DNA from: Polytrichum commune
Lineage: Eukaryota > Streptophyta > Polytrichopsida > Polytrichales > Polytrichaceae
DNA: 64,000 nucleotides
Direction: 5' to 3'
Assembly (NCBI GenBank): GCA_950295325.1
Contig: OX485805.1
Coordinates: forward strand, 6,264,501-6,328,500
A model generated the notes under the pieces. That model had not been told where the DNA came from, made no database searches, and saw nothing but the letters and a program-made list of their open reading frames with translations. Shown here piece after piece: positions 1 to 12,798 of the stretch (its first letter is position 1; each line of letters starts with the position of its first letter). Position numbers and translations under genes: made by a program.

Positions 1-1450
1 ATCACTAATTCTAACTATGTATCACTTGCCTCATAGCTATCCTAGTTGCAACTTTAGTCTGCCCCTACCCTCACTACCTTAATTCGGTCATCATCCCCTG
101 CCTGCATAACCAATGCTGCAAGGTGAATATAGTCAACTGCCTTGGTCCTGGTCCTCCCCACAGCTGCATAGATGTGGCCACCCGGCAACCCACAGTTGAA
201 CCTCAGTCCCCTCCAAAAGGCCTTGCTGATGCTTCTTGCTTGGCATTTATGGGATTCTCGGCAATGCCGGCCATGTCTGCTTAATGCTGCAGAGATAACA
301 TTCACACCAAGGTCGCCAACCCACATTAAGCCCTCTGGTCGTAAGCATGGAATGAATCCTCTCACTGCCGTAACCTCACCTTCGGCCATCTTTTGAGTTC
401 TGTGATCTTTACCCAACCTCACACCTGGATGCATCCAGGAGCACAAATGCGACAATGCCACAGTTCCCCTCCCTCAAGCACCTAATCCAACTCAATTCCC
501 ACCTCATTCCTGATTCAATCTTCACTGGCGTTCTGCAACCGTGACACCAAGCAGCACTGCCGAATCCCTCAACCCTAGTCAAGGATGTAGTGCAACTGGA
601 CAAGAGATTGAGAGGCGTGGCTGGCATCAATACTCAGCGACCACTCAGCTTCTCACAAATTCAGCTTACCAATGTGCTTGAGATTCCCATGTTCTAGGCC
701 AATCTAACCCACCAATCCAGCCCTTCTGGCCAACGACCCTTCCTTGCAACCGGCTGCACGCCCGACACCACCTGATAGCCAACTCGCCTTCATTGCAATT
801 CCCAGCTCTCTCACCTGGAAGCACCCTCTGCCAGTCCGAGTGTCCCCTCTAGGTTGAGCTCTCTTCATCCAACCATTAGCCCCTTCCCTTGTGAGGCCTT
901 ATTAGCCTCCGCTGCCCCTTGAAGTGGCCTTCCTTGTGCTAATCCAGCAGCCACCGAACTCTGTTGGAGGAATTCAACATTGCCCATCTGGGAGGAAGGA
1001 TCTGCCGTTTTTGGCCAGGGCTCCGCCCGCTGTCTTTTACTCCCCTTCGAGCTCAACTCCTCGAGAGAGAGCACAACCGCAACCACCGAACTCAAGCCTT
1101 CCCTGGATCCGGAATTTCGGGGCCCCATCTGGAGTTGTGATGGCCCTTACCTTGAACAGACACCCAACTTTCTCTAAATGAACAATTAGCCTCACCTCAA
1201 CCACTTCAAGCTTGGTATCACTCACTTAAATCAAACTAACTCACCTTTTCTTTTTCTTTTTCTTTTTCTTTTTCTCCTTCAACAACCAAAGTTTCTAGCT
1301 AAATCACGCCAAATCTTCTTGGTGTCTAACACCCTTAAGGGCCTTAACTAAATCTACTCCTACACTTTTAACCACCCGCTCAACACGATTTCTACATTTT
1401 AATGATTTTAAATGGTTTACAAGACATGTGGGCACAACTTTGGGCTCACA
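1..1450. repeat. LTR-like repeat, 3' end
   Basis: The stretch ends at 1450 with GGGCACAACTTTGGGCTCACA-like sequence. This matches the right terminus of the solo LTR at 42479-44038, which ends GGGCACCATTTTGGGCTCACA-like, including the preceding CATGTGGGCAC. No primer-binding site follows, since the next bases are ATATGATTTGG. This is therefore either a solo LTR or the right-hand LTR of an element. The left boundary is not visible and may lie outside the window. The first 1200 bases are less AT-rich than what follows, and no coding sequence is recognised in them. A CTTTTT microsatellite sits at 1246-1275. Assignment of the whole stretch to one LTR is an inference from the terminal match alone. 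Confidence 0.4.
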
Positions 1451-3021
1451 ATATGATTTGGAGATTCATCTCTCTCCACACTTCAAAGCACCACGTAATA
1501 ACATTCCTTATATTAGGCATTATTTTCCTCAAGTCCTAGTGAGTAAGGCAAGAATCAAACTAAGAGAGAACCCATTCCAAAAGCTTATTTTTAAACAAAA
1601 CTTTGAATGAAGCAATTATTCCTTGATCTAAGGATTGTGCCACACATATAATATTAGGTAGTAAGAAAGTAATATTGATATTGTTCAACTGCAAGGTTGA
1701 AAAATCAAATGATTTACACTTACCAACATGGTCGAATGAATGAGTAGCAAAATTGTCCATAATTTAAAGTACCTTTTGCTCTTAAGATTTGAAATGTACA
1801 TTCAGGCTCATCATCCAACTCTCAAATACATATGATGTAATCAAGATCATTGAATTTGCAAATCACCACAAATAATATGTAGGCAACCACCTTCCAAAGC
1901 ATTTTGGGCATAGAGATTTTTAAATAATCATAGCTTTCAACTTGTCAATGCAGATCATGATTACAACTAGAGCAAGAGCGAGATGGTCCCTCTGAATTTT
2001 GCACCCACGAATTTTTCCTTGCACTATGTCTTGTTTGGTCAAGCACAATAAACGAACCAATTTTATTCATATTTTAAACATCTTCTACTACCATTACAAA
2101 TGGAAAGGGGATCTACGCTTACCAAATCATGTGCAAGTTGTTTTCTATGCAAATGTGGTCTTCAACACCAAAGTTATTGAAATTGTAACTGAAATGAAAA
2201 GCATTCGCCACTAAATATTGCCGTCACCTCTGGAGCCAAGAAACTAAAGTATGGAATGGGCAAATCTAGGAGCATAAGTTGGTAAGGACTGAAAATTCCA
2301 ATCTAAAGATATGTGAGATTCAAGTGTAAGGAAGAATTCGAATCAAGAAGAGAAATCAATAACTTCGAAATTTTAGTTTGGAGATCCAGTATTCCCTAAA
2401 CCCTCAACCTCCACCCAATTCCAAAGACTAAAAAATGCAATGCCTATTTTGAAACCAAAGTTTTAGATAATTAGCTTAATTTAAGTTAAGCTAAGTTAAC
2501 TCATTGATGAATTCATCATGTACTCTCAATCCCAAAACAAATTAACATTGTGGGTCTGACCACTACATGCATTAATTACCTCTATTATATGACCTAAAAA
2601 TATCATATTACAAGCATCATAGTCATAATATCGGGATAAATTAACATTAGAAAGTTTGGTTGACAGGAAATGCATCATATAATCAAAGTGTCGTATTATG
2701 AAGCTTAGACTGTACAATCGTGACCTAAAATAAATAAATATATAAAATTTGTTGGAGGGCTTTTTGGGATCATACAAACATGGTTGGCCATAGGGATTTT
2801 GATGGCATATTGTGCATGGGGTAATAGAGGGTCTAGGTATAGGTGCATCACATATTTTGCAGAATCAAGCATAGAATTCATCCACGCATTCATGTGGGTT
2901 TTGTTTTGTAGTTGATAATTTGATAATAATTTCATAGTTTGGTGGTACAAAATCGTTTTACAAAACATCCTATGTATTGTGGCAGTGGATGATGTTAGCT
3001 TGTTTCTAATGCATTTAATGG
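1451..3021. other. AT-rich stretch, nothing recognised
   Basis: Only short open frames with no familiar motif are present on either strand. I see no terminal repeats, tRNA-like sequence or coding signature. Confidence 0.5.
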
Positions 3022-3033
3022 ATTAGTCAATGC

Positions 3034-3400
3034 AGGCACCACGGGCCTTGGCTTGGTGGTTAGGGCTCATGGCCCCCAATGAGGAGGTTGTGGGTTCTAT
3101 TCCCCATGCCGGTGTGGTGTTCACCACCTTAGTCCACCCAACTATGATGGGGGGTCCTTGGACCTTGTTGTATGGGTACCTCAAAGCCCTTTGGGGGGAT
3201 ACCATGTCCGGTATCTTCAAGGCACTAGTGGCTAGCTAGGAACTAGCATGATGTGTCACTATAGTGTCCATCCTCGAAAGGGGAGAGTAGTATTGTCCCA
3301 ATGTCCCCTTGTCCGGTGGGCATCGGGTCATTGGCATTACGAACGGACACTTTATTCACGCCGGCCCCTTGCTTAAAGGGACCGGAGTTTCTATCTATCT
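3034..3400 (+). mobile_element. tRNA-derived SINE with 12-bp target duplication
   Basis: A 367-bp element lies between two perfect copies of ATTAGTCAATGC (3022-3033 and 3401-3412). Its 5' part carries an RNA polymerase III A box, TGGCTTGGTGG at 3049-3059, and a B box, GGTTCTATTCC at 3093-3103. The spacing is that of a tRNA gene. The 3' end is a short TCTA repeat just before the second duplication. Head, body, simple-sequence tail and long target duplication are the standard layout of a plant SINE mobilised by LINE machinery. The perfect duplication suggests a fairly recent insertion. No coding capacity is expected. The tRNA parent is not identified. Confidence 0.85.
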
Positions 3401-3412
3401 ATTAGTCAATGC

Positions 3413-4240
3413 CGGTGGCTCGGAGCATAGTTCCACAAATACGTTTAGGTTCATCGTCATGTATTGGCCTCGAAGATGATGGTGAAGGCTTTTACATGGG
3501 CATTTAGATCGGCCCCATTGTCGAAGATGGGCAACGGATGCTTGATTTTATGTGTCACGATTTGTGGTGGTGGCGGGCATATCCAAGGTGGATATGTTGG
3601 ATATGGTGGTATTGGAGGTACCCAACCTGCTGGCAACGTTTCAGTGGTAATTTCCATGTTTGGTGGTAGCATGCATGTGTCACTGAGGCGTTGTGAACGC
3701 CTCCCGTGTGGTTGCGGGCTAGGAAGATCTTAGAGATCTCAAGGCTCTTATGTTGCCCCAGCTTCTAGCTTCTCTTCCCCTCGGGTAGAGCTTGAAAAAG
3801 TGGATGAAGTCTCCACCTCCATCCATTCACGAATCTTGGATGAAAATTTTCAAAAGAAGTTCTTCATTGAAAGGATTTGTGGAGAAGATGATGCCAACAT
3901 GGGAATTTGAACTCCTACTTCTTCCTTCCTAATGGTAGAAGCAATGGTACTAGCCATCAACTCCAAGCCCCTTTTGATGACCAACCTTGAAATGAAATGA
4001 AACTTAACCGGTTGTATGAGAGTATTTGTGTGGGATTTTGTCCCTTCAAAATCCCACACAAATGCTCCCATATAATGGGAAGAATGATCAACCCCTTCAT
4101 CTTGAAAACATTAATTTTTTCATCCGCCAAAATTTCATCCACTGGAAACTTTTTGAGGTTGGCCGAGTAATTTTGTAAACCATAGGACGGGGCTCTGTGA
4201 TTGGATGGCTTGGATGTGGTATGCCCACCACCACACACCC
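3413..4240 (-). pseudogene. possible gag N-terminal remnant
   Basis: On the minus strand, 3672-3457 reads a proline-rich stretch followed by PIFDNGADLNAHVKAFT. This resembles the start of the Ty3/gypsy gag core, where a Phe-Asp-Gly motif precedes an Asp-x-His-x-x-x-Phe motif. Frames at 4071-3850 and 4238-3957 are also open on that strand but carry no recognisable motif. There is no zinc knuckle, protease or polymerase nearby. The SINE lies just downstream in this orientation. It could equally be a chance open frame. Confidence 0.3.
4020..4067. repeat. 21-bp hairpin, 6-nt loop
   Basis: The arms 4020-4040 and 4047-4067 are inverted copies with one mismatch, which would be a G-U pair in RNA. 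The loop is TCCCTT. No other copy was noticed in the window. It lies within the stretch that resembles gag on the minus strand. Confidence 0.8.
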
Positions 4241-5972
4241 TCTATTCACAGTGCCTCGATGACATGGGTAGCATGCCTTCTAGAGTTACAACATTATCCG
4301 TATTTCAACTTTTGTTGTTTGAGAAGAATCAGTGTTTGGATTTTTCATGTTGATCCTTTATCCCAAGTTGTGCAAACATTCATCCCAATAAACTGAAATC
4401 CTTCCTGCATTGTTTTCCTTGTTTTTACTAATTGTGGTGTGGATATTTTTTTGATTGGTCATCATTTAGATGCACATCCTTCATATTTTGATGACACCTT
4501 TTTCGTGTGTATGATCTTCCCTCTTGAAAAATCGTTCAATTGTGGAGTGTGTCTCGACTACGTTTTACACTCATCTCTAGCATGATAATCAAATTGTTAA
4601 TTGAAGTGTTTATGGTTTTAAAAGTATGAAGTATGTGTCTCAAAAAATACAGGGTTCTTGACGTGGTAAAACCTTGTCCCAAGAATGTCTTCCTCTTGAA
4701 CATCACTTACCAAACGCTAGTTCTTTAATTCCTATAATCCTCTTTAATATGACCTAGTCAACTTTTGGCCCATGTAGCTCCTAATTTATCCACTTTGTTT
4801 TCACGAAACTCTATATGATAGTTTCATACATAATCAAAACCTCACGTATCAAATTTCATGGATAGAGGAGCTTTGCACAACCCGTGGTGAGTGTTTCCCT
4901 CAACTTGACTTTATAGTTTCAACATTGCCTTAAATACCCGGTTGCATTTATGTTCATATCTTTCAATCTATAAGTCTTATGCACTTTCGGACAAAGGAAT
5001 TGTAAATTATGAGAGACCTCTCACCGTAGCCTCTGATGTTGCTTTGGAAAGAAGACCATCATGTAGATGTTAGAAATGTTGTGCATGCATGACAAGGTTC
5101 CATGTCATACAAAGGGCCAAAACTTGTCAGTTTTGGAGGAGTGACTATAGTAGAGGGGTTTCCCAGGTTTTCATTTCATGTGATTTATTTTAGGTCACAT
5201 AGTGTTAATAAATTGTGCTATTAACCCCTAAATGCTCAAGCATTCACATGCAATTTTTGGCACGCCCAACACCAGTGCTTGAATTTTCAATTTTGTAGCA
5301 TCATAGGATTATTATATCAATTCCAATTATACGGATGTGAAATGCACTACCATGTATTCTTGATGTAAAATTTTGGGTCAATCAGACCACATCAGCGAGG
5401 TCGGATTGACATGTAAACATGGCCTTCATCAAGAGGGGTAATGCTAAAAAAACCTAAAATTTCTCGTTTGATGCCCACTTGGGTCAAGGCAATAATGAAA
5501 TGAAATAAAATCGTAGGTTGGAATATTGGCCCTAATATATTATATGGTTGTTAGGTGTCACAGTTGACCGTGACCGCTCTTTATATTCTCTCATTGGCTA
5601 AGAAATGAAAGGCGGTCCCACCTTGTTTACATAAGGTCACCAAAAACAAGAGTAATCATGTCAGAACATGGATGAGAAAGTGACATGGAAGTGTCATGAT
5701 ATCCTACATGTCTAGAAATGAATATTGTCTAATGGTCATCCATAATTTGCGGCGAGGAACCCGAATAAGTTATTTCAGTAGAAAATGAAGGCAACCAAGT
5801 CATGAAAAATAAGTGGTTGAGTCATATCTATGTTGCCCTTGTTAGGTGTCTAACATCATGCTTTTCTTCGGGAGGTGGACTCTCATAGCATGTACGAATT
5901 AACATGAGTGTAAGAAAGGGTATTATTTGAGGCTTTAGCATACACAACATACATAAAAGGAGAGGTATTGTT
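4241..5972. other. AT-rich stretch, nothing recognised
   Basis: No coding motif, RNA gene or element terminus was recognised on either strand. Confidence 0.5.
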
Positions 5973-6032
5973 TTTCTCTAGTCTGTACATCTAAAAATGC
6001 TATTAAAGATATAGATGTACAGACTAGAGAAA
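5973..6032. repeat. perfect 21-bp hairpin, 18-nt loop
   Basis: The arms 5973-5993 (TTTCTCTAGTCTGTACATCTA reversed in 6012-6032) are perfect inverted copies around an AT-rich 18-base loop. The arms do not extend further outward. A small foldback such as this could be a MITE core, a small-RNA precursor or a local inverted duplication. The sequence does not decide between these. Confidence 0.85.
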
Positions 6033-8260
6033 TATGAAGTAAAGATATATGTTCAAGAGAAAGCTTTATGGTTTAAAGAAAAAATTGATCATAGATGTGT
6101 TGTTTCTTTAGTTTTGCTCTTTAGATTGTGGCTAGGTTATTGTGCTCTTATTTTTGTTTGTTGGATGCAGTCATTGAGTTACATGCTATGGATGAAAAGC
6201 ATTCAAACACTTTTTCTTTGGAAAGTGAAAGTGGATTTATTATGTAATAAAGTGTTATTTAATTCATGATGTATAGTTTATATATATTTTGGAGACATTT
6301 ATCACATTGAATTTACAAGGTCAGTATAAGTTTAGAAGTCCATTATTTAACATGTCATTAGTATGTATACACCGGTTATTTCTATGAACTTCTTGTATAC
6401 AAACGATTTAATTTCATAATGACCCATGCATGACATTTAAGTTTTCAATCAAAAGTCCACCTTGCGGGCCTATTTGAGGAGTAACACTTATAGCAAGTAA
6501 AAACAAAAGAAAAAAAAAAAAAAAAGCAAAAGCACAATATTGGACACCTACCACCCTACTAGGTAATCAAGCTTTGACATAGTCCTACACCTACTCTAGT
6601 CTCACGAATGATAAAGAGAGATACCTAACTTACATTGCATTTCACAATGGAAGCCACTCAAGAACCTTCACAAAATCCAATATTCCTTCAAAGGCTTCAC
6701 ATCATTTGCGTAATCGTCTAAGAATGACATGCCCTTTACCGTATAGCCCTTGTAACTTGTGTGATGAGGAAAGAAATGGATGATCACCATTTGCCTTCTC
6801 GGTTTTGAAAAGAAGTAAGGAAGGAGGCAACTGAGGAGGGTACCACTAACTTGGTGCATGAGCATGGAAAGCAAAGCAAAGCAAAGGAGGACAATTCCCC
6901 TACGTGGCCTCATAATAGTGTTTTGGCTCTTGGAACATCGTGCTAAACTTATTACCACATGCAACACTTGTTGATTGCAACATATTTAACTTTGTAATCA
7001 AGATGTTACTTGTGATGTATTTACATCGCTATGCAATGTATATCTTATCTAGTACCATTAAGAAATACATAAGAACATCGGTGTATTTATAAGCTAACGT
7101 GCAGTGTCCGTTCATCAACCCTTAGTCATGCCTACGCACGTATGGAAAGCAGGGGTGGGTTAGTGCCTACTATTCCATTAGGTGGATTGTAGCACCTAGT
7201 CCCAATCAGCACGTGGCTCTCACCTTCGTACATTGAGATTTTTGTTTTATGACAACAATATTGCACTAAGTTTTTTTTTCCCATATGCATTAAGCTTTGT
7301 TATTCCTTAATTCTTTAACCCTTACATGTCCCAAAGGCCCATTAAGGTTCTCAAGACGTCATTTGGAGGTGTTTAAGACTACTTGAGGTAGATGACAAGT
7401 TTTTACACCGTCACTTCAATACTTGCTATTATTGAAAGTAAATTTTTTTAAATTATTGTTGTTAACATATGAAAGGGGGATTTCAATGCACCAAAGTACT
7501 TCTTATTTGAGTTCCGTATGAAAAATTATAAAGGTTCAAAGTGTTATCGATAGATGGCCCAAAACCAACACATGAGCATGATGTTAAGGTGGACATTCTC
7601 AAAGTTTAGGATTTCATTTTGCAAATTTTTAAGGTGTTTGTTTTAGCACCAGTTACTTTACTATTTACTTTAGCTAATGATGTAAAAAATTACGCCATTT
7701 AGAATTTGTCTAAATTTATTAAATTACTCTCATGGAGCAAGTGAAAATCAATCTTAATACGGGCTTGGGGGGAGGGGAGACACTCAATGTAGCCAATACA
7801 ACACCATTTGGGTGTGGAAAAGGAATGCAAGTTTGGCCTACTAACTATACATATGGCATAGTAGGTGATGTTCCACCTAATTTTGTAGAAGAACGAATTT
7901 TGGCGGAGAGGTAAGTGTGCCTTAAGACCCCCTAACTTTTTTCACAATAGGAGTTTATTTCAACCAATATATTTGCGTTATACTCTCACAAAGTTCATGC
8001 ATGGAGCAATACTTGTCATCCCTAGTATCATATTTCAGTGACTTTGTCAATGAAAAGTGTTTTATGGTATTATATACAAAGAACAATTTTGGTTATCGGG
8101 AATGTGGGCATATATGTAGCCATCCCATTGGTAGGAAAATGTTGACACAAGAGAGCTAAAGAGGATGTCTCTTTCTTTTTCTTCCAATTGTTGTTAATAA
8201 ATGAACACATTCCCCATGACACTTTTTCCACGATTAGGTAGATGGTAGCAAAAGTTTGTT
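6033..8260. other. AT-rich stretch, nothing recognised
   Basis: The stretch holds a poly-A run near 6511-6525 and short open frames (for example 6668-6967 minus and 7732-7914 plus) without recognisable motifs. No element ends were identified. Confidence 0.45.
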
Positions 8261-8741
8261 CTCATTGGGATATTTCCGGGTTGTTAAAGGCTTTGGGCGT
8301 GGACTACCATGTATTCAATAAGGTAGAAGTGCCTATCATGGACACTTTGAGCACTACAGGTCCTTACCTAACCTAGACAAATTATCCAATATTCCACTTG
8401 GATTAGCGATTATGTGATGAACACAATGATCTTAAGATTGTATGAATCAAGGAATATATGATATCAATAGAAATTTTCAAAAGTCACAAACCTCATTTGT
8501 CCTCATTGGGATATTTCCGGCTTGTTAAAGGCTTTGGGCGTCGACTACCATGTATTCAATAAGGTAGAAGAGCCTATCATGGACACTTTGAGCACTACAT
8601 GTCCTTACCTAACCTAGACAAATTATCCAATATTCCACTTGGATTAGCGATTATGTGATGAACACAATGATCTTAAGATTGTATGAATCAAGAGATGTAT
8701 GATTTCAATAGAAATGTTCAAAGTCACAAACCTCATTTGTC
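8261..8741. repeat. 241-bp tandem duplication, two copies
   Basis: Copy one is 8261-8501 and copy two 8502-8741. They differ at roughly ten positions plus small indels, so the duplication is recent relative to the surrounding decay. The unit begins CTCATTGGGATATTTCC. No coding content was recognised. Confidence 0.9.
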
Positions 8742-10864
8742 CATACCTAAATTTTTAATCACATACCATCTCCCCCTCCCCCTTTCTAAGTGGGCAGTGT
8801 TGATCATTGATAGCTTGTTTTCTTCAATGAATGTGCCTACGTTTTTAAATTAATATAATTAGTATTCATGTCGGAGCACGTAATTGCTAGGCTTTGGGGG
8901 AGTGTAAGGTGTTGAAATTGGAGTTGTTGAAGGTCTTGGGCTTTCTACCTTATTATGTTGCCATTTATTGAGGACACAATAGTTCATGCCATTGACATGA
9001 TGGTAATATTTACAACAATAGACTCACCCTTGAGATCCTTGATTTCTTAAATATAAAATTTGTAGAGCACCAAGCCGATAGCATGAGTGATTGGACACGT
9101 GGGTTGCCTTGCAATTTTGTGTAAGTTTCATTTGGACCACCACCGGAGTACACTAAGGGCTACTTCCTATAGTAATAATTATATGATCGCATAAACATTT
9201 GAGAAGTGTGTGTGTGTGGGGGGGGGGGTTTGGTGGAGGTCAAACGGTTTCCAATCTATGCCATATCATCATGCTTATTAGCCTAAATTTGAAATGAGAA
9301 GCTTCCAAACTACACTCTATAAAGCATAGAAGATTTGGTGTCACAAATCCTTGGTCATATAAATCATAAGAAAACACACCTAAATATATATTCTTATAAA
9401 GTCCCAATTTTGTTTTAATTTCATTTTTTGCAAGATGAAGACGATTCCAACACACTAAACAACATACCAGTTGGATATCACATGCAAAGGTTATAGGGCT
9501 TGATATTTCAGTTGTAGGCAACCTAAAACCAACACCTATGTCAAATGTTCAAGTGGTGTACGTCTTCACATCAATATGTGCCTATTACCAAAGATTTCCA
9601 GATGTTGATTTCAAGTCATGTGTTGGTTTTGAATATACAATGCAATCCCTTTTTGAAGGTGACAATTAGTACCAAAGTCAGCAAATTCCGATCTCCACCT
9701 ATTGAAAGAAGCCGACCTTGGTTGGCATGCAAAGCGACGGTGTTGTTGCCGTAAGAAAAAAATCGCGTCAACTCCTAAGCCCACCAATTTGTCCTCTACG
9801 GTTGGCCGTCCGATGCATGTGGCACGCTTAAAGGCCTAGAATGCGTGTTCTTAAAACAAAAGTATGTTAGTGGAGGGTCCTAACTTCCAAGTGTTTAGGG
9901 TCGTAAAAAGGGAGAAAGTTGTGGAGGGGGTGGGTGATTAGTAATTTAGTACCATCTAAATATCAGATAAAAGCGCAAATTCAAGTGCTAATAAGGCATC
10001 TATGGGCCACTTTGGCACACTCCCCATCAATTAAAGTGTGGAGGTACTATCGTGTCAAAATCACTACAGAATTAAGTGTACATTTGTACGTTCCATGTAC
10101 ATGTTCCGTACGGCCTTTACCAAGTCTACGTGTTTACAAAAGGACCGTATCAATCTCGTCAACTAGAAACCGCTTCAAATAATTAGTGTTGTCCCATATG
10201 GGTCTTTGATGGATTAGCCCATTCGTGTGTTCCCCACTTCAATAATGTGGCTTGATTAGCCTTGCAGTTGTGTGGCGATAGAAACCGTTTGATTTGAGAA
10301 GTGTGGTGATGAGCGGACATGGATGAACCACCAATGCATACATGGTGTTTCTTAACTCCTAAATAGTACTTGGTGGTTCAACGAACATTTTCTATGTACG
10401 TATCAATGGTGCTCTTGAACCCTACTTGCCACAACCATGAATTTTATTCATTCCTCCACAAAGGTTAACCCTTAAATGTTCAAGAGGTTCATTAGAGGCC
10501 TCAAGAAATCGTACAAAGTTGTCTACAGTCTTAAGTTTGCTACTTTGATAATCTAAAATGGTGAAATGTGACTCCTTCTACAACTTACTCATGAAGATAC
10601 TTATGCATTCGATTGGATCACAAAAGTGCATAAGAGCTAAAGAGAGACTTGAGTCCTATAAATGGTCAAAGTCATCTCTCTCTCTCTCTCATATAAATAT
10701 AAATATATTTAGAATGTATATCTTATTACCGTCGTCACTCATGTCCTGTTCATATTTGACATGCAATTTGTAGGAAATTGTGTAAACTCTAAGTTTAGTT
10801 TCTTAAACCAAACAAAACTTGTTATTCATAATTTTGGTAGCTCCTACACAATATTAGGTAGACT

Positions 10865-10895
<31 letters not shown>

Positions 10896-11317
10896 TCGAT
10901 GTTTTGCACACTAACATGAATGGGAACCCGTTCTTCCTTGCCTTGATCATGTTTTATTAAGCTGCAAGATAGTTACTTCCTTCCTTTTGTTACATCAGGT
11001 AGAGCATATTTTGTTACAAGGGATCATGTCATAATGGAACATGCATGCATACACTACATCTACACATGAAACACTGATTAATGACCAAGGCTTTGTTAAC
11101 CTAGAGTCTCCCATGAGCCTTGTAAACTTGTTTCTCATCTATCATGGTTCAGGGAAAGGGATGAATGTTAACCCCTACAATCCTAAGGGGTATTATAGTA
11201 CCAAGGATATACCTTCAAATATTATTTCGACTCTTGATTCGGAGTTGAACAAGAGGAAAGCTTTGGAGGGTGATTATTAGACTACATCCTTATAGTGTGA
11301 TAATTTAACACTAAAAA
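8742..11317. other. AT-rich stretch with microsatellites
   Basis: Contains a GT/poly-G tract at about 9208-9229, a short TC repeat near 10676-10690 and an ATA microsatellite at 10864-10893. Around 8895-8915 a GGGGGAG-TGTAAGG string resembles a polypurine tract next to an LTR start, but no partner was found. Nothing else is recognised. Confidence 0.45.
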
Positions 11318-11659
11318 AAACAGTTTGGCTTAGGCAATTTTTGGCGGAAGTGAAATACGTGCAAGAAGGACCGACATTCATCATGTGCAACAATCAAAGA
11401 TGTATAGCACTTGACAAAAACCCCACACACCATTCTCGCACCAAATATTTCGATATACAACATCATTTCATAAGAGAGATACTAAATAAATCATTAGATA
11501 TGTTTGAAATATTGTCCAACGAATGATATGATAGAACACATGCTAACTAGACCACCTTCAAATGATAGGCATCAAGCATTAACAAACGCAATGGGTTTAG
11601 AAGCCTTTGACTACTCACAGACTGAGAGTATACAAGGTAGAGCATTAGATTGTTTCTAG
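11318..11659 (+). pseudogene. Ty1/copia RNase H domain remnant
   Basis: The plus strand encodes the C-terminal RNase H region of a copia-type polyprotein. Reading VWLRQFLAEV near 11321 leads to CNNQRCIALDKNPTHHSRTK and then a YFDIQHHFIRE block. This corresponds to the conserved copia pattern of a D/N-N-x-S/C-A/I-I segment followed by K-N-P-x-x-H-x-R-T-K-H-I-D-I-x-x-H-F-x-R-E. A frame change near 11520 leads into a second segment (MLTRPPSNDRHQALTNAMGL) matching the usual copia C-terminus, ending at a stop at 11657-11659. Integrase and reverse transcriptase are absent upstream. This is a dead fragment, followed directly by LTR-like sequence. Confidence 0.8.
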
Positions 11660-11873
11660 TCAATAGAAATGTAATGAAAGATGCACGAGAAATAATAAGG
11701 TTAGAATAAGGCCATAACGCTAGTTTGAAGAGAGATAAGAGGTATCCCATATAATTTGTATAAGAAAAAAAATACAAGAAAATACAAAACTAAAAAATAA
11801 TAATAAACCAAAGCAAATAGGACATGAGACCATCTCACTCCAAACATATTTCATATACCTTTGTGTTTATGTA
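11660..11873 (+). repeat. copia 3' end / LTR remnant, left part
   Basis: Sequence following the copia C-terminus. It matches the reverse complement of about 25580-25800 over most of its length (shared TAGAGCATTAGATTG, GTCAATAGAAAT, ATAAGAG-TGTCCCAT and CCTTTGTGT blocks). Together the two copies define a repeat family. Here it is broken at 11873 by the solo LTR and resumes at about 12799. Confidence 0.65.
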
Positions 11874-12798
11874 TGTCGCGCACCTCTCCATGAGGAGTGC
11901 CCACAACACCATGGGCACAAGGGGGACCCCGGAGTGACACCCGGGAATTGTGGCATCATTGGTGAGAGGGCCCAAGTGATCCTAGTGTGGGTGAGGGCCC
12001 CGGGTGTTGAGAACGCCTCCCACCCACAGAGAATAGGAGTCATGAGGGTAAGGCTATGATTTATGAGTAGCTTATGGCCGCCGAGTTCTAAAATGCTAAG
12101 GAACACCTCAATCGGAGGTGTGAGCTAGGAGATATGGCAATTTGAGTGGGACGTTGTCCCAGGACAGCACTCTGGGACAGCAGTGACCTGGAAGTGGCGC
12201 CTGGGACTGCCTAGGTTTGAACAATCATAACTTCCTCAATACTTGCCTGAATGAGGCAAGTGAGGGGTCCATTGGCATCTACACAAAGAGTAGATGACTA
12301 TAGAGTGGTCAGACATCATATGTAGAAGTTATGATGGTCTGAAGCTGCTAGGGGGTTCTAGCCCCAACGGCTAAGGGAAAATGTCTACTTGGCCCTAACC
12401 CTTGTAGAGAGACAAAAAGATACTTGACAGTGGGGTAGGGGCTCTGCCCAAAATCCTAGAGACTTATATGGGTGAGGCGGCTTAGCCAACCAACCCCACC
12501 CGGAGCATACCTGGCAATTTGCTCCGCGTTGTTATAGTGTTGTTTTGGCAACACAATGATCAACTCAATAGGTTACTTCCATGGATGGAAGTCCACATTA
12601 GCCATTGGCTACCTACTAAGGGGAGAGTCCCGAATGCATGTGTAGGAGGTTTTGGTGACCAAGCCATGAGCTTGGAGGTCCGCGGTATTGGGAGCTAACC
12701 ATGCATGTGCGTGGGATGTGCAGGTTAGTCCTCGTGGCACTTGCTAGAGTTGGGAGGTGGTCAAGATAAGTTAAGGTAAACTAGCAAGGGCCGCAACA
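11874..12798. mobile_element. solo LTR inside copia remnant
   Basis: A 925-bp insert begins TGTCGCGCACC and ends GGCCGCAACA, giving inverted termini TGTCGCG/CGCAACA with one mismatch. It is flanked by ATGTA and ATATA, a 5-bp target duplication with one change. Comparison with the uninterrupted relative at 25.5-25.8 kb (minus strand) confirms that host sequence is continuous when this block is removed: CCTTTGTGT on the left joins TTTGTAAAATCTCATTTCTAG-like sequence on the right. It holds no coding frame of interest. Termini, duplication and lack of internal region fit a solo LTR left by recombination of a full retrotransposon, probably Ty3/gypsy by its size. The family is unknown. Confidence 0.75.

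Noticed and set aside
8890-8925. GGGGGAGTGTAAGG string as a copia polypurine tract and LTR start
   Set aside because: No coding remnant upstream, no matching LTR end and no second copy were found.
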